64,000 nucleotides of DNA from Blastobasis lacticolella (taxonomy: Eukaryota; Arthropoda; Insecta; Lepidoptera; Blastobasidae): NCBI GenBank assembly GCA_905147135.1, contig LR990061.1, positions 7,726,026-7,790,025 of the forward strand, in the 5' to 3' direction. The notes beneath the pieces were generated by a model, which did no database searches, was not told where the DNA came from, and saw nothing but the letters and a program-made list of their open reading frames with translations. Below are positions 21,437-33,625 of this stretch, one piece after another. Position numbers and translations under genes: made by a program. Position 1 is the stretch's first letter. Each line of letters starts with the position of its first letter.

Positions 21437-24400
21437 CTGAAATATTAACACATATGGTGGTTATTGAAAAATGGAAAAGTTACGTTTTTTATAGCGGCGT
21501 AGAAAGAGTCTGCCAAGCCTGAGGAGCCCGGCGAGATGGGAACCTCCGCCTTTTCTACTTCTGCGGCCAAGCATCAACGCCTGGTTATTGTGTTCTGGTT
21601 TGAAGAATAATGTATAACCAGTACAACTACATAAAATTGAGTACAGATTAGATTATTGTTCAAGTATACATCAGCTCGCTTCGGCTTCGTATTTATTCAA
21701 GCGAGATCTTCTCTACCAATTTGCTGTGCCCAATCCGGATACATGGCTTTTTTTTATTTTAAGATATATATGTATGGCATGGAATGCGAAATGAAGATTG
21801 AAATTGAAACGAATCTTCACGTATCCGAACTAGACGAAGTGCATTTATCCCAACCTTTTTTATAATTCTGCATAAAAATCAAAAGGTCCATGCACATTAC
21901 CCCAGTGCAAATAATAAATAATACGTACAAATATTACCCATATTTCAAATGGACTTATGCCCGATTGCAGTAAACTTAGGTGACTCTTAAGATATTCCTA
22001 AGCATTTAGGAGGCACCAAATTTGTGTTCAAAGTTAAGAGTGACTTAGCGAGTTCAGTTTTTATTTAAGGTTGGTGCAAATGCTTCATCTTGTCAGGTAT
22101 TGATGAAATTGACTTATGCGTTAAATTTAGTGCAATCTAGCGTTAAGAGAGGTATCCTTTTCGAATTGGGAAAGTACCTCCACCTTACAGAATACCGCAG
22201 CTAAATAATACTCATTTAAATGGGCCCACAGAATACCAGCGCTGTGAGTAGTTTCTTGCGCCTCACAGCACATGCTGAGTGGGTACTATTTACGCTGGCC
22301 GCCGCGGCACCGACAGTGTCATGGGAGGCTACATATTGTTTTAATTCAGTTTTTTTAAGTATTAATGTGTCCGTTGTATTAAATAAGTTGAGTTGAGTGA
22401 GTTCAATAGTATTGAGTTTCTGTCGGTGAGTAAGGGCTCCAGTGCTCCATGGGGTAGGGATTTGGCAGTGGAGGGGCATTTGCCTTTTTGTTGTCAGAGC
22501 AACGTGTTATAGAAGACAGGGCCCACCGTTGAACCGGAGCGCCGGCCAAAGCCCTCTCAAAGGCCTCTGCGCTATGGATTTACAGTAATTAGCGTATAGT
22601 TATAACTTACCCATCAGGATGATCCATCCAACTCATAACCACTTCAGTGTGTGTGTCACCTGAACGAAAGAGTTTTTGGCAGTCTTGCCTGTAAACAAAG
22701 AACAAGTGGCTTATTTACAGATTATTATGTTGTCACGGAGTTGTTACCGGACCTGTCAAATCCTGGATCATTGTCAAGGCGGACGCCCGGCCCTTTGCAC
22801 GCCGGGGCACAACCATTATATTGATGCCAAGATGATATTAGTAGCATCAATTTCCTAGCACCTATAGTACAGTATGTCAAGGTAAAATTGACCCTGTTGC
22901 TTTATTTACATACAATTTTCTGGTACAATTTCTAAGTACGTGTGGTGTTCGGCAACACCCAACTTCTTTCACTCGTGAGTGTCGTACAAGGCGTCTAACA
23001 TTTTCGACGCAATAGGTATACGAGTCTCCGTAGGCTGGAAAATGGGCAGCTGCGTTTTTCATTGTTATATATATCTCCGACCCGCCTGCCAAGCGTGGAG
23101 ATTATTGCAATAACTTCCCCTTTCGTGAGAGAGGCCCTTAATACTGAAGTGCATTTTTATGGGCTGTGATGATCAATTTAATGTGAAAGTTTACACGATT
23201 TGCTTAATTTGGGGATAGGTGTTAAAAATGTATCAAAATTCTCATACCCAGTCTTCTTATAGATGGCGCAGTTGATGAGGACCCTGTTCTTGAAAATACT
23301 TGTATAGAGGAAGGGTCCGTAGCAACGGTTCGTTTTCTCCCTAACCAGACAAGCGGATATGATCCCAATCACGATGGAATATGTGCCTTTCCCGTAGACC
23401 AGAGGGCCGCCGTGGTCGTTCTAGAGTAAGATATTTTATGTTTTTATGACAATATGAATGCACAAGTTGATCATGGTTCCAACGATGATGTTGATGAATC
23501 ACCAAGATGCACTTTAGAATTTCTGAGGATTGATCTTTGTTGGTTATGGTATCCGACTCGTAAACGAGAGGTACCGGGTTCGAATCCCGCTGCCGCCATG
23601 TACCAACGACTCTTTTCTGAGCTATGAACATTAGTTTAATACCAACCGATGCTCTTACGGTGACGGAAAACATCGTGAGGGTGTAGGTTTAACCTAATGT
23701 GTAACCATGATCCTATCTAGTCAGGTGCCCCTAGTAGCAGTCAAATGGTAGTAACTCCACTGTAATTACCTGACCTGCCAAATACTGGATCATTGTTACA
23801 GCACAACCGGGACATTAACGCCAATATGGTTATTGTTTTACTTTAGAAGTTATGAAATATTTATACTCTGTAATCTGTCTGTGCTCGACATGCACTGCTG
23901 CATTTACTGCATTTATTGTGTTGTCCACTGCACAGTGCACACTTAAGCAAGATTATGACATCAGTTTATTTCGAGAATAGCGGTAACTATAGCGGTCTGC
24001 GACGTCACAAACTATTAACACCATTTAAAATGCACTACAAGCTCCGTTGGCCAGATACAGTCAATAATATTTTTTTGTTGTTGAGTTTGTTATTAGTATT
24101 TAAAATGTATTAAAACACTTTTAAATAAATCTGACAATATGCAGTATCAGGGTACCCCCACTATTACACAGATCGTACATAACCAAGTCACAAATAATTC
24201 GCGTAGTGCGCGCATCGAGATCCATTATGGGTCAGTCTGAAAACCAGCGCTGTTTGGCTGCTGCCATTCATAGCATTAAGCTGAGGCTGGTCCAATTTGA
24301 TCCAATGACGTATCGCCCTGTTTCCTTATTATATTAGTTTTAAGTTTTTTTAATATGTTATTGAACCAAATAAAGATACGTCTATGTCAATAAGTTTAAG

Positions 24401-27400
24401 CGTAGCCCTCCTGTAGGTATCTGTGAGTTGCCCTAGCGAGTCGGCCGGTAGTCGGTTAACTAAATGTAAAGCGTTAGAAAACCTACCTTACCTCACAGAA
24501 CCCTCCTTGGTCGAGTTTATCATTTTGTCTTCGACCTGATTCATTGTGATAGGCTGAATGCAGAACCAGTTTCGCAGGATCCACTACACGCCGTCGGTTG
24601 TCCTCTTCAGATGAGATCAGTTCAGTACAATCCACGTATTTTTCCTGAAATGTAATCATTGACGTTAAACGGATATATATAGAACATGTTACAGGGAAAA
24701 GGTTGTTGCTTAAAGTACTTTTTTCAATAGAACATGACAAAGCAAGAGAGCGTGACCACAGTAATACTTAATGTGGCGTTAAACGGAAGTTGGTAACATC
24801 CCGCCAACAGAGAGAGGTAGGGCATATCGGGGTATCTCGTTCGAATTGGAGCCGCCCGACTGGGGAAGTACCTCCACCTTACAGAATATCGCAGCTAAAG
24901 AATACTCTTTTAAATAGTATTGTGTTTCTGCCGGTGAGTAAGGTTTCTAGTGCTTCATGTGGTGGGTATTTGGGGAACCGTGGCTTTGGCAGTGGAGTGG
25001 CATTTGCCTATTTGCTGCCAGAGCAACGCGTTATAGAGGTAGGCAACGCATTGGCGATACTCTTGGTGTTGCTAATGTCTATAGGCAGTGGTGACCACTT
25101 TCCATCAGGTGGCCCGATTGCCTGTTTGCCTACCGTATGACATTAAAAAAAAAAAAAAAAAAACAGAGAAACTCCTGTAGTTTTTGATGATCACAAGATG
25201 CAGTTTGCCTTTTTTATTTTCTAATTTGCCTCCTAAAATAACGCCTAATTCGAAATTTGTCTATTCACATTACACAGACAGTGTTTGAGTCACAGAAATA
25301 AATGTGTGATTCACTAGTGTGATTCGGATAAAATTGGCGGTGTCAGACCGACACACGACGTACGGGAGCCTCAAATACTAAGTAACTGATACGACATAAC
25401 ACTAATGCGGCGCGGCGGACGACCAAGAGTTAGCCGAACGACACACGAACACTAAATTTCGATGACGTCGAAACTAAGACAAAAAGTAGATATCTTGGCC
25501 GAAACTAGCCGAAACAAACAAGTAATCAGTAGCAAATATGTGTAATTGAAGATTGTGATTGCGATTGAAGAATACAAGAGAGAGCACTTTTCTGAGTTTT
25601 CGGCCTTTATTTTGTAGAACCTGCACAGTTTTCTGTCGATTAATTAATGTATTTTAACCGCGATCTCTGACTCCCCTCACCCGCCTTCCGAGCGCGTGTT
25701 TGGCAAAAATTACCGAAAATTCCCCAAGTAATAGTATATCAACTCACATTACATATTTCACTGGGATCGGACCCTTGGTCCATGGTACATATCATGTAGT
25801 TATCGATGATGTTATGATATCTCTTTCCCCACCGCTTTTTACATGTCTTTTTCTGCATGATTTTTACTGCAGTTTCCAAGAGGTCCTGAGCTCCGGGAAC
25901 AGATTTCCGTGAATTCACCCACTGCAATTAAACAGCAGGTTAAACTTAACAGATCATACACAATATGTTGTTTTAGTTTACCTACTTGATCTAATGATCG
26001 AAGGTTCAATATCACATAGGTCGTGTGGTGACCGGCAGAATAGTCTGGCGAACTTGGTAATTACGTTCTCGTCACATAAAAGGAACAAATCAGTAGTATT
26101 AGCCATTGCCTTTGATTTGGACTTCAACAACGGTTCGCGCTTCATCGTCGTCATCTCAGCTGCAGGACCACCATTGCTGGATATAAGCGTCAGTTTATGC
26201 CTTCTACACCGGACTCTCTTCCTCTTGCATCCATCAGCTACCGTTCGAGGTCATCCGTTCATCTTGTAGGGGGTTATTCCATGCTGTGATTGCTAGTACG
26301 TGTGCGTAAACTACAGGGATATCCGTAAGTAAACTTCATTAAACTCAGGAATCCAGTCTACACTTACATCATTGTACTTTTCTGTGCTGCCCCATCCAGC
26401 GATAGATGCTACTGTATCCTCAGCTTCCAAGCCCGTGGACTGATTATTGTAGCAAACTGGTTTTGGAATGAAATCGCAGCCTTTGACGCGACGTGTGAAA
26501 TCAAATTCTTCGTCTACCCTCACTACAGCGATATCGTTGTTCATCCATCTAATGTTGTCGTTCTCGTGACCGTCAAATATGTAGTCTGTGGGAGTAAGAG
26601 ATTTATCCTTACCTACTCGAAACCAGCCATACCATAGAGCCTGCAAACAATCTTGTCTAATTTAAATTAGATACTTGATTGGGTATGGAAATGGTAACAT
26701 TTCAACGTAATACACATACTGGTATATAAAAACATAAGCTCGGAATTGGAATTTAAAGGTTTACATGGACTTTAACCTCTCTCTTATAATTATAGTACAA
26801 CATTAAAAAAATTACATTTACCACATACTTGAACTTACTCTTTGGTATACACTTCCATACAGCTTTTTTTGCGCCATTCTTAATGCAGGGGTTATTATGA
26901 CGATCAAATTCTGGAGAGTGCCTGTAATAAATGAGAAAATCTACTTTGTAGAGTCTCTAGAATTCATAAATGGTATCACACGTCCCTGTCGATTATGGTT
27001 TCAAGGGGGTAGCGATGCTGCACACTATGGAACGCCGACCAGATGACAGCACAGGGCCCTACTTACATGCGTCAAATCATAGTTATTTTAACGAGCACAC
27101 ATCCATAGCTACTTGTACATAACGTCACCAACATGTCCCCTCTTACCAGTCAATCAAAGAAAATCATCAAATCTTCGATTTTCGTCTTGAGATAGCTGAT
27201 AAAATAAATTACGAATAAATTCAACGATGATGAAGTAAATTCTTATGTAAGAAATATCATCCACAATACTTTAAAACAGGGAGACGTGTCTATTAACAAA
27301 CGCCTATATTTAAATGAGTCGTCCCTGGTCAACCCCAGCCTTGTATGTTTCAGTTGAAACTACGATAGTAAGATTACTTGAAAGTCCCGGAGACGACGTA

Positions 27401-28494
27401 GAAGTGTTTTACGTCCTCGATGCAAGCCGCTGACGTGAGAATGAACTCTTCATGGACAATGACTCCGCCACATATCCACTCACGATACTGGTTAAACTTA
27501 GGGCTTTGTATAGGCAGCTTTAAGTACACCTGTGGACAAAATATGACCTGAAATACTAAACAAACCTAACACGGTAGGCTTACCATTAGATCACGATTGA
27601 GGAGGTATGGGCAGTACAAGAGTGGTTGATTTGATTCTTTGGAGAAGTCTGTGTGTAGCAAAATGTATTCCAGTTTGAACTGACAACGAACGAACCCCGG
27701 GTTCTATATTTCTGTTGCTTACAATACTTGTGGTAAAATCTAAATCATTTTACAACAAATAAAATATTTAACTGAAACCTGTAATCCTCTAATGGACGAC
27801 ATTAATAAATCTTGAAATCAAATTTTGCAATTAATACACTATCTATTATAAGTGAATCTAGTCTAGTCCAATATAAACTTGTATATTCTTAGATACGAAG
27901 AATTTAATTCATTTTCTTTAATAATAAAATTTCGAGCATTTAAAAATTATCTCAATATCAGAATTATCTCGGGTATTTACCATATATGGCCTAGAGTCAG
28001 TAGCTTCATTACCCATCAGAATTCTTCTGGTTCCATTAAGGATATTCCGAACATTTGACATATTTGTATCTTTTAGTATTTCTTGCACACGCGGGGGGAT
28101 TGTGGTTGCTACCTCGATAGAAAGCCCACCTGTGGAAAAGCAGAAGTAAATTCTAGTATATTTATATAAGACTAGTTTTTTTGACAGTGACAACCGAGCT
28201 GACAGCCCACCTGTAATTTTTCAAACGTTTTGTAACATTTTAGAAACGACATCAAAAATAAACGCCAGTTTATGCGGTTCTGAATTTTGTTACATAAAAG
28301 CTAATCGTATGGTAATGGGTAATTAACAGGTTATTTCATAAAATCCACAGTACATATCCTTTTGATAGTGTTATCATATTGTTAATTACCATTTTAGTAG
28401 ATCTCATAAAAAGATCTATTTACTCACCTATAAAATGATAAAGAGCACATATTAAACATATACAAACATTTCTACCGTATAAAAATGTAATCAT
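21070..28494 (-). CDS. Gene C: secreted serine protease homologue (pseudoprotease)
   Basis: Ten exons: 28428-28494, 27981-28129, 27378-27529, 26839-26921, 26368-26585, 25748-25921, 24492-24644, 23248-23420, 22611-22688 and 21070-21436; 1614 nt, one frame of 537 residues. Signal peptide 1-22; pro-region to the RRIL activation-like site near 57-60; trypsin fold; long tail from about residue 390. Former His57 is Ala107, Asp102 is Asp168, Ser195 is His335, Gly193 is Asn333 and Asp189 is Gly. Gene B is its closest relative: exon 5 shares runs such as DNIRWMNNDIA and FTRRVKGCDFIP. The C-terminal exon is unrelated to that of B (Ser/Thr/Asn-rich, no Pro-Gly repeats) although exon 9 is homologous. It lies 1.6 kb upstream of B in the same direction. 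Function beyond 'secreted inactive protease fold' cannot be read from sequence. Confidence 0.9.
21510..21605. repeat. Interspersed repeat (family with 36368 and 56220)
   Basis: 'ccaagcctgaggagcccgg' and 'gcggccaagcatcaacg' align with 36375-36450 and, more loosely, 56225-56320. No tail or boundaries are visible. Confidence 0.45.
22150..22570 (+). repeat. Retroposon related to 24790-25163
   Basis: Shares 'gtacctccaccttacagaat' and 'ggcagtggaggggcatttgc' with the longer copy at 24790. The middle of this copy has extra sequence. It lies in intron 9 of gene C. Confidence 0.55.
22611..22688 (-). CDS. Gene C exon 9: tail junction
   Basis: 78 nt encoding QDCQKLFRSGDTHTEVVMSW and HPDG, homologous to B exon 9. 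Acceptor TTTACAG, donor GTAAGT. Confidence 0.85.
22735..22835 (+). mobile_element. SINE family A tail fragment
   Basis: Short plus-strand piece with 'gacctgtcaaatcctggatc' and 'gcacaaccattatattgatg'. In intron 8/9 area of gene C. Confidence 0.55.
23060..23140 (-). repeat. Interspersed repeat (family with 51137)
   Basis: Reads 'cccgcctgccaagcgtggag' then 'cccctttcgtgagagaggcc', the reverse of the 51137-51235 copy. Confidence 0.6.
23248..23420 (-). CDS. Gene C exon 8: NDHGGP exon
   Basis: NDHGGPLVYGKGTYS, GIISACLVREK, CYGPFLYTSIF, LINCAIYKKTG; donor GTATGA in phase 2. His replaces the catalytic Ser. Confidence 0.9.
23530..23840 (+). mobile_element. SINE family A copy with tRNA-like head
   Basis: The B box 'gttcgaatcccgctgccgcc' is clear near 23578; the body includes 'aacatcgtgaggg' and 'gtaaccatgatcc', the tail 'gggacattaacgcc'. 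The A box half is eroded. Lies in intron 7 of gene C. Confidence 0.72.
24492..24644 (-). CDS. Gene C exon 7: variable loop exon
   Basis: 51 codons, the shortest of the four: EKYVDCTELISSEED, an RRRVVD patch, sequon NES, then QGGFCE. Donor GTAAGG. Confidence 0.87.
24790..25163 (+). mobile_element. Retroposed element with poly(A) tail
   Basis: Contains 'gtggtgaccactttccatca' plus 'ggtggcccgattgcc', the 3' end type of the LINE at 42724, and ends in a 19-A tail (25145-25163). It carries a chance frame only. Inserted in intron 6 of gene C. Confidence 0.65.
25748..25921 (-). CDS. Gene C exon 6: second beta-barrel
   Basis: 58 codons: WVNSRKSVPG, CKKRWGKRYHNIIDNYMIC, PSEICN. Acceptor TTGCAG; donor GTGAGT. 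Phase 0 at both ends. Confidence 0.9.
26368..26585 (-). CDS. Gene C exon 5: Asp102 and GWG exon
   Basis: YIFDGHENDNIRW, MNNDIAVVRVDEE (Asp102 kept), KGCDFIPKP, VCYNNQS, SIAGWGSTEKYND; donor GTAAGT. Confidence 0.9.
26839..26921 (-). CDS. Gene C exon 4: short connector
   Basis: 83 nt encoding HSPEFDRHNNPCIKNGAK and VWKCIPK. Acceptor TTACAG, donor GTAAGT. Confidence 0.85.
27378..27529 (-). CDS. Gene C exon 3: former His57 exon
   Basis: VYLKLPIQS, then ICGGVIVHEEFILTSAAC and HFYVVSGTFK, donor GTAATC. Ala replaces the catalytic His. Confidence 0.9.
27981..28129 (-). CDS. Gene C exon 2: pro-region and activation site
   Basis: Acceptor TCCACAG, donor GTAAAT. Encodes GLSIEVATTIPPRVQEIL, a sequon NGT, then TRRILMGNEAT and RPYM. 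Confidence 0.85.
28428..28494 (-). CDS. Gene C exon 1: signal peptide
   Basis: ATG at 28492-28494; the next 21 residues include the hydrophobic core CICLICALYHFI. Donor GTGAG in phase 1, as in A, B and D. Confidence 0.75.
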
Positions 28495-28924
28495 CTTGAT
28501 ATTTCATTCGAAAGAGGTAGCTAACCTTAAAAAATAAGAAAACAATTATATAGTTGAATTCATAATTTCACGCATGATAGCAACGCTGATTGGCCAACTA
28601 ACAAAATGTCTTTCTCTTCCGTTGTAAAACAACAACGGGAAAATACTGATTTGAATATTCCGAGTTTTACGAGGCTTCCGAGATTTTTGTGAAGTAGAAA
28701 ATTTATGAAGCATGCCAATATTAACTTTTATCGAATGACTAACTAAACGCCTTTTCTCAATCAGGTTTTTTTGAACACCTATTAGGTTAATGTGCAAATT
28801 AGTTATTTGTTTATTACTATAAATATGTACAGCTGCAGTAAAATCTCATAGAGGCACTCTGAAAACCTAAAAAAGTATAACATAATGCGTATAATTTACA
28901 AGTTTCCTTTATTAAAAGTAGTAC

Positions 28925-29010
28925 CTCAGGGAGTACCTCAAGGGTCGAATTTCGAGCCATTTCTGTTCTTAAATTATAATGTTGATCTAATTCCAGAATA
29001 ATTACTAAGA
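28925..29010 (+). pseudogene. LINE reverse transcriptase remnant
   Basis: The plus strand encodes VPQGSNFEPFLFLNYN, a decayed RT block (VPQGS...F) of a Jockey/CR1-type LINE. Confidence 0.5.
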
Positions 29011-29056
29011 ATTTTTATGAAAAGCTGATTCTTGTGTTCAAGTTATAAAAAATATT

Positions 29057-29769
29057 ATTATTATTTATTATTTAACCATTTATTGTACACAAGATTGTTA
29101 CAAAAAGTATATTACATAATATATTAGACACAACAGGCCAACTTATTTCTATAAAGAAATTTCTTCCAGCAGGCCTACAGCAGAGAGATCGTGATAATTA
29201 AATGCAGTAAAGACGTGCACAGTAGCAAAAACAAAATAATGATGCTTAACTAATACAATACATAAATAAATACATACCTATATACCTACATTGAAAAAAA
29301 ATACATATTCATACATACATACAAATACATATACACATACTTACATATATTAGACAGATCGAGAAAGGTAGTGCTCTTTTACACGTTTCTTGAAGATGAA
29401 AATAGAAGTGCTATCCCGTATTTCATGCGGAAGAGAGTTCCACAATCTTGCCGCATGGACAGTGAATGAGTACGAGAAAAAATCAGTGTGATGGGGAGGA
29501 ATGTCTAACATAGATTTAACGTAGGATCGACAGGGCTTGTCTTGCGACCGGGAAAATTTAAAACGTTCACGAAGGTATGAGGGAGCGGGCTTAACCCCCC
29601 TTTTTTTTAAAGTAAGGAGAGGCACTATTTTCTTGAGAGGCCGCTTTAGAAGGCTTAAAACCGATTGGACGTCGGCTACTCGGACGATATCGTCCCGACC
29701 TGTGAAAATTTTGGTCACCCTACACCTAGGCCACATACTATGACGCAGCTGATCATCAATAAACATCAC
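29057..29769 (-). pseudogene. LINE 3' fragment (RT C-terminus plus 3' end)
   Basis: A 139-codon open stretch on the minus strand (29350-29769) ends with SYSFTVHAARLWNSLPHEIR and KKRVKEHYL, the typical C-terminal block of Jockey/CR1-type LINE ORF2. It is followed by a 3' UTR ending at the 'aaccatttattgtacacaag' segment shared with 15608. The catalytic RT core is missing (5' truncation). Confidence 0.75.
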
Positions 29770-30109
29770 AAGGTCACCAACCTCCAGTTCAGGGACCGCT
29801 GGGCATCCTTATCCTCGTCTCAGCAAAAGAGTAGGCAAATATTCTTTCAACTACGTTGCCCAGAAGTGGTGTGCCAGGAGCAGAGCCTTTTTCCAACTTG
29901 CCCTGCTACACAGAGCACGGTCCTCCCACTATGATCCCAGAAGGTAATGAAAAGGTGTCAAGGCTTTATCTTGATCGGGATAAACATATGTGTCAGAGGC
30001 CGAGAATTCATAAGCGAGTCCGTCTCTATTAAAAGGGTCATCAGTACCTCATCAGAGGGTGCGCGCTCTTTTGAAATTATTTTCAGAACATTTCTTACAG
30101 ACCGCTCAA

Positions 30110-30470
30110 TTCTTATCTAATATAAAAAAAATATCTTGGGTTCCATCTTGACCGTAAACCAAATTGGAAATGTCACACACAAAAGAAATGACAAGAGTCA
30201 TCAGATTTAAATCCCTGTCATGGCTGCCCGGTAGGAGAACTCGTTTGTCAGTGGGTCACGATATTAAACCACAATATTAAAACCAGTCTGGACTTACGGC
30301 CTCCAGTTGTGAGGAACTGCAGAAACGTAAAATACTTGAATACTACAGAGGTTTCTGAATTGTGTGCTATAGGCGATTGTGAACGCCCTTTGGTTTACCA
30401 GAATGGAAGACGTATGAGTATTTGGGTGTATCCACAGTGCGTGAGGAAATAAATAATCTAAGAAGGAGAA
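30110..30470 (+). pseudogene. Jockey-type LINE ORF2 fragment
   Basis: The plus strand encodes YLGFHLDRKPNWKCHTQ and later KTSLDLRPPVVRNC, matching the region after the RT catalytic core of Jockey elements (YLG-x-x-LD-x-x-L-x-W). Several frameshifts. Confidence 0.65.
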
Positions 30471-30997
30471 TCTGGGTAATAATCTAAACTAAAAAAAAAA
30501 AACTTGCCCAAAAGTTGAAAGAACCACTTAAAATACGGCGTCTGGAAATGGCGAAACCGAAATTTATAAAGAAAATAATATCAAATAAAAAAAATATTTG
30601 TACCAAGCTTTTATCGCTAGTTCTCTATGATCAGTCAGAGTATTTGTCAAGACGAGCCCGAGCTCGATGGTTTTACGATGCGTAATTTAGGAGTTCCTTT
30701 GCTCCCCTATCGTCTCCATCATCAGATCAGCTCGATGGTATCATAACATTGTGGTATCAATACAATCCACTAATTATGTGCCTTAGCAACTTACACAAAG
30801 CTTCCCGCGTAGCCAAAATGTCGCTAAGGTTCAACCTATAAAGACTGTTTTACGGGCTCGATGACATCACAACAGTGACGAAAATATCAAGGATCAAGAA
30901 CATGATCATAGGAAAATATGCTCGTCACCTCTCGGCACATTTGGAAGACGACGGGATACGTAAAATCCGTAGAGGGAGTATCAATGATCCTAGGTAA

Positions 30998-31588
30998 AAT
31001 CCCGAATCCGTACAATAAAGTTATAAATCGACCAGGGACTTTTGTTAGTGTCTTGTTGGTATCCTAAATATATAAATAAATAATCAGCGCAGGCGAGCCC
31101 CCTCGACCTTATTCGCGGTATCCCTCACGTTGATAATATAATTACTTGTCGAAATTGTGTAGGTACATCGGTGCTATAAACTTTGGGGTACCTGCCATCG
31201 GACACATGACATTCGAAATAAAGCAGTAAACCCTTCCTTTTCTGGTTGTAGACAAAAATATTAAAATTACATTGAACCGATCGATATCGATACTTTTTTT
31301 AGCCTTTGAATCCCTATGAACTTATTTTGACGCTTTCGTAGTGACATTGTCACAATAGTTATTCCTTCATTTTCCTTTTTAAACCGACTAATTTAAGAAG
31401 GTATACAAAGACGTAAGACGAAGACGGTGATAAATACTATAGGTTATTTAAAAATGTCGAGGTACATTTTCTGTTTTTTCGTCTATTATTGCCAGTAAAA
31501 TAACTTTAGTATACTCATTTTTCCGCAACCTGTCAAAGTAACCAAGTCCCTGGTCGATTTATAACTTTATTGTACGGATTCGGGATTG
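30998..31588. mobile_element. MITE-like element with 44-bp terminal inverted repeats
   Basis: The left end (30998-31041) begins AATCCCGAATCCGTACAATA and the right end (31545-31588) is its reverse complement over about 40 bp. The 0.5 kb interior has no gene. It abuts the left arm of the large inverted repeat that follows. Confidence 0.7.
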
Positions 31589-33298
31589 TCATCAAATTCA
31601 TATGACGCTATAAGAATGTCAGATGGACAGTGAAGTGATATCGATATATTTAATCAATATTACTTTTACCGTTCGCGTCGCGTTACGTATCGTTCGATCT
31701 GAACTAACCCTAATTCAAAATAAAGAACAAAAGGGTATCAAAATTTTCTCCTTACCAGTCGTTTCGGACACCAGTTTTCCAATATTATTTAATGGTAAAG
31801 ATTCAAGTCCCTCGGCCTTACGTCGTTCTAAAAACGTATATAGACATGATATAATTTTTCTTTCGCTGCTACGAATAGAATTAGGCGTTTCGTTTTTATT
31901 GAATAATAATTCTATTTAATCATTGTGGAAATAAATTGGTATTTAATTGACAGTGGCATTGTAATAGGCTGCACGAACTTGAGTTAAATTTACATTCTTT
32001 ACGTAATTAAATTAAAGAACATTCGAGTTCTTTCTAATCTTAAGAGCACTTAAGTTTTTTAAATAAAAATAATTATATTAATACTAAAATTCCCGTTGTC
32101 CCACCTATTAGGGGGATAACATTTGGGGAATAACGGTAATGAAACCATGGACGGTACGTTAACATAAAAACAATATTTTGGTTCAAAGAATATGGATACC
32201 TATCGACATTATTAGTGACATAATAAAATATCAATTTTTATTTAAACATTTATTCATCGTCGTCATAGCGTTTAACCCGGACTCTGTAAGGGTCACTAAC
32301 AAAAGTTATAGCATCTTATAGCTTATAATACGCATGTTGCGTAAACCCCAGGGATACGTGGGGAAAAGGTGCCTGAATCTGCCGGTATTAGGAAAGAGAC
32401 CTCGTGGGCGGCTCAAGAACCCATGGATTACCATCGCTGAATCGGATGCAAAGGCTTACGACGCGAGGATGGCGCAAACCGGACGAAGTGGAGAACAATG
32501 TTTTTATTTAAATCATTAAGGTGGCAAACAAACTTACGGCCTGCCTGATGGTAAGCAGTCACCATGTGATAGAAAGCGGACCCTTACAGAGTCCGGGTTA
32601 AACGCTATGACGACGATGAATAAATGTTTAAATAAAAATTGATATTTTATTATGTCACTAATAATGTCGATAGGTATATTCTTTGAACCAAAATATTGTT
32701 TTGATGTTTATCGTACCGTCCATGGTTTCATTACCGTTATTCCCCAAATGTTATCCCCCTAATAGGTGGGACAACGGGAATTTTAGTATTAATATAATTA
32801 TTTTTATTTAAAAAACTTAAGTGCTCTTAAGATTAGAAAGAACTCGAATGTTCTTTAATTTAATTACGTAAAGAATGTAAATTTAACTCAAGTTCGTGCA
32901 GCCTATTACAATGCCACTGTCAATCAAATACCAATTTATCTCCACAATGATTAAATAGAATTATTATTCAATAAAAACGAAACGCCTAATTCTATTCGTA
33001 GCAGTGAAAGAAAAATTATATCATGTCCATATACGTTTTTAGAACGACGTGAGGCTGAGGGACTTGAATCTTTACCATTAAATAATATTGGAAAACTGGT
33101 GTCCGAAACGACTGGTAAGGAGAAAATTTTGATACCTTTTTGTTCTTCATTTTGAATTAGGGTTAGTTCAGATCGAACGATACGTAACGCGACGCGAACG
33201 GTAAAAGTAATATTGATTAAATATATCGATATGTAACAATGTACGATCACTTCACTGTCCATCTGACATTCTTATAGCGTCATATGAATTTGATGACA
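31587..33298. mobile_element. Large foldback: 0.7 kb inverted-repeat arms
   Basis: Arms 31587-32294 and 32579-33298 are close reverse complements over their whole length; the outer ends read TGTCATCAAATTCATATG and its complement, the inner ends CTCTGTAAGGGTC and its complement. The 284-bp spacer holds an RTE LINE fragment. Each arm carries the same ~98-codon frame facing inward (31623-31919 plus, 32951-33262 minus); it has no known domain. The right arm has a 12-15 bp insertion near 33240. Confidence 0.88.
32337..32500 (+). pseudogene. RTE-type LINE C-terminal fragment in the foldback spacer
   Basis: Encodes LRKPQGYVGKRCLNL and PRGRLKNPW, the same block as at 11736 with independent decay. 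Confidence 0.65.
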
Positions 33299-33424
33299 GA
33301 TTATTATACTACTTCCGGTGTTGCTACGTAAAACGCAGAACTAGCGCCACGATTGACAGGTCACCTCTGTCGCTGGGAAGCTTTACCAACACGTTGATAA
33401 TGTCAATGTTTTATAGCCTGGGGC

Positions 33425-33564
33425 CTTACCATGAACTCTTATAGCAGGACCTAAACAGAACGGCCCTGTTTAGAACGAGACAGCGCTATACGTGTCACGT
33501 AAGCTTGTCTCGTTCAACTCGAAAGCAATTCTGTTTAGATCCTGCTATAAGAGTTCATGGTAAG
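33425..33564. repeat. 140-bp MITE-like palindrome
   Basis: 36-bp arms (33425-33460, 33529-33564) match at 35 of 36 positions, outer end CTTACCATGAACTC. An inner pair GAACGAGACA / TGTCTCGTTC adds a second stem. Confidence 0.8.
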
Positions 33565-33625
33565 CCCTCTGAACTCGAGAGGTATTTCTATACTCATAGA
33601 GATAGTATATTCCCTAGTATTAAAA

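Noticed and set aside
26868..26921. CRISPR-like or operon organisation in the array
   Set aside because: No direct repeats with spacers anywhere, and the genes are split by introns with GT/AG sites; the window is eukaryotic.
31623..31919. 98-codon ORF also present in the opposite arm
   Set aside because: Reported only as part of the foldback. Its conservation is explained by the arms being copies of each other; no domain seen.
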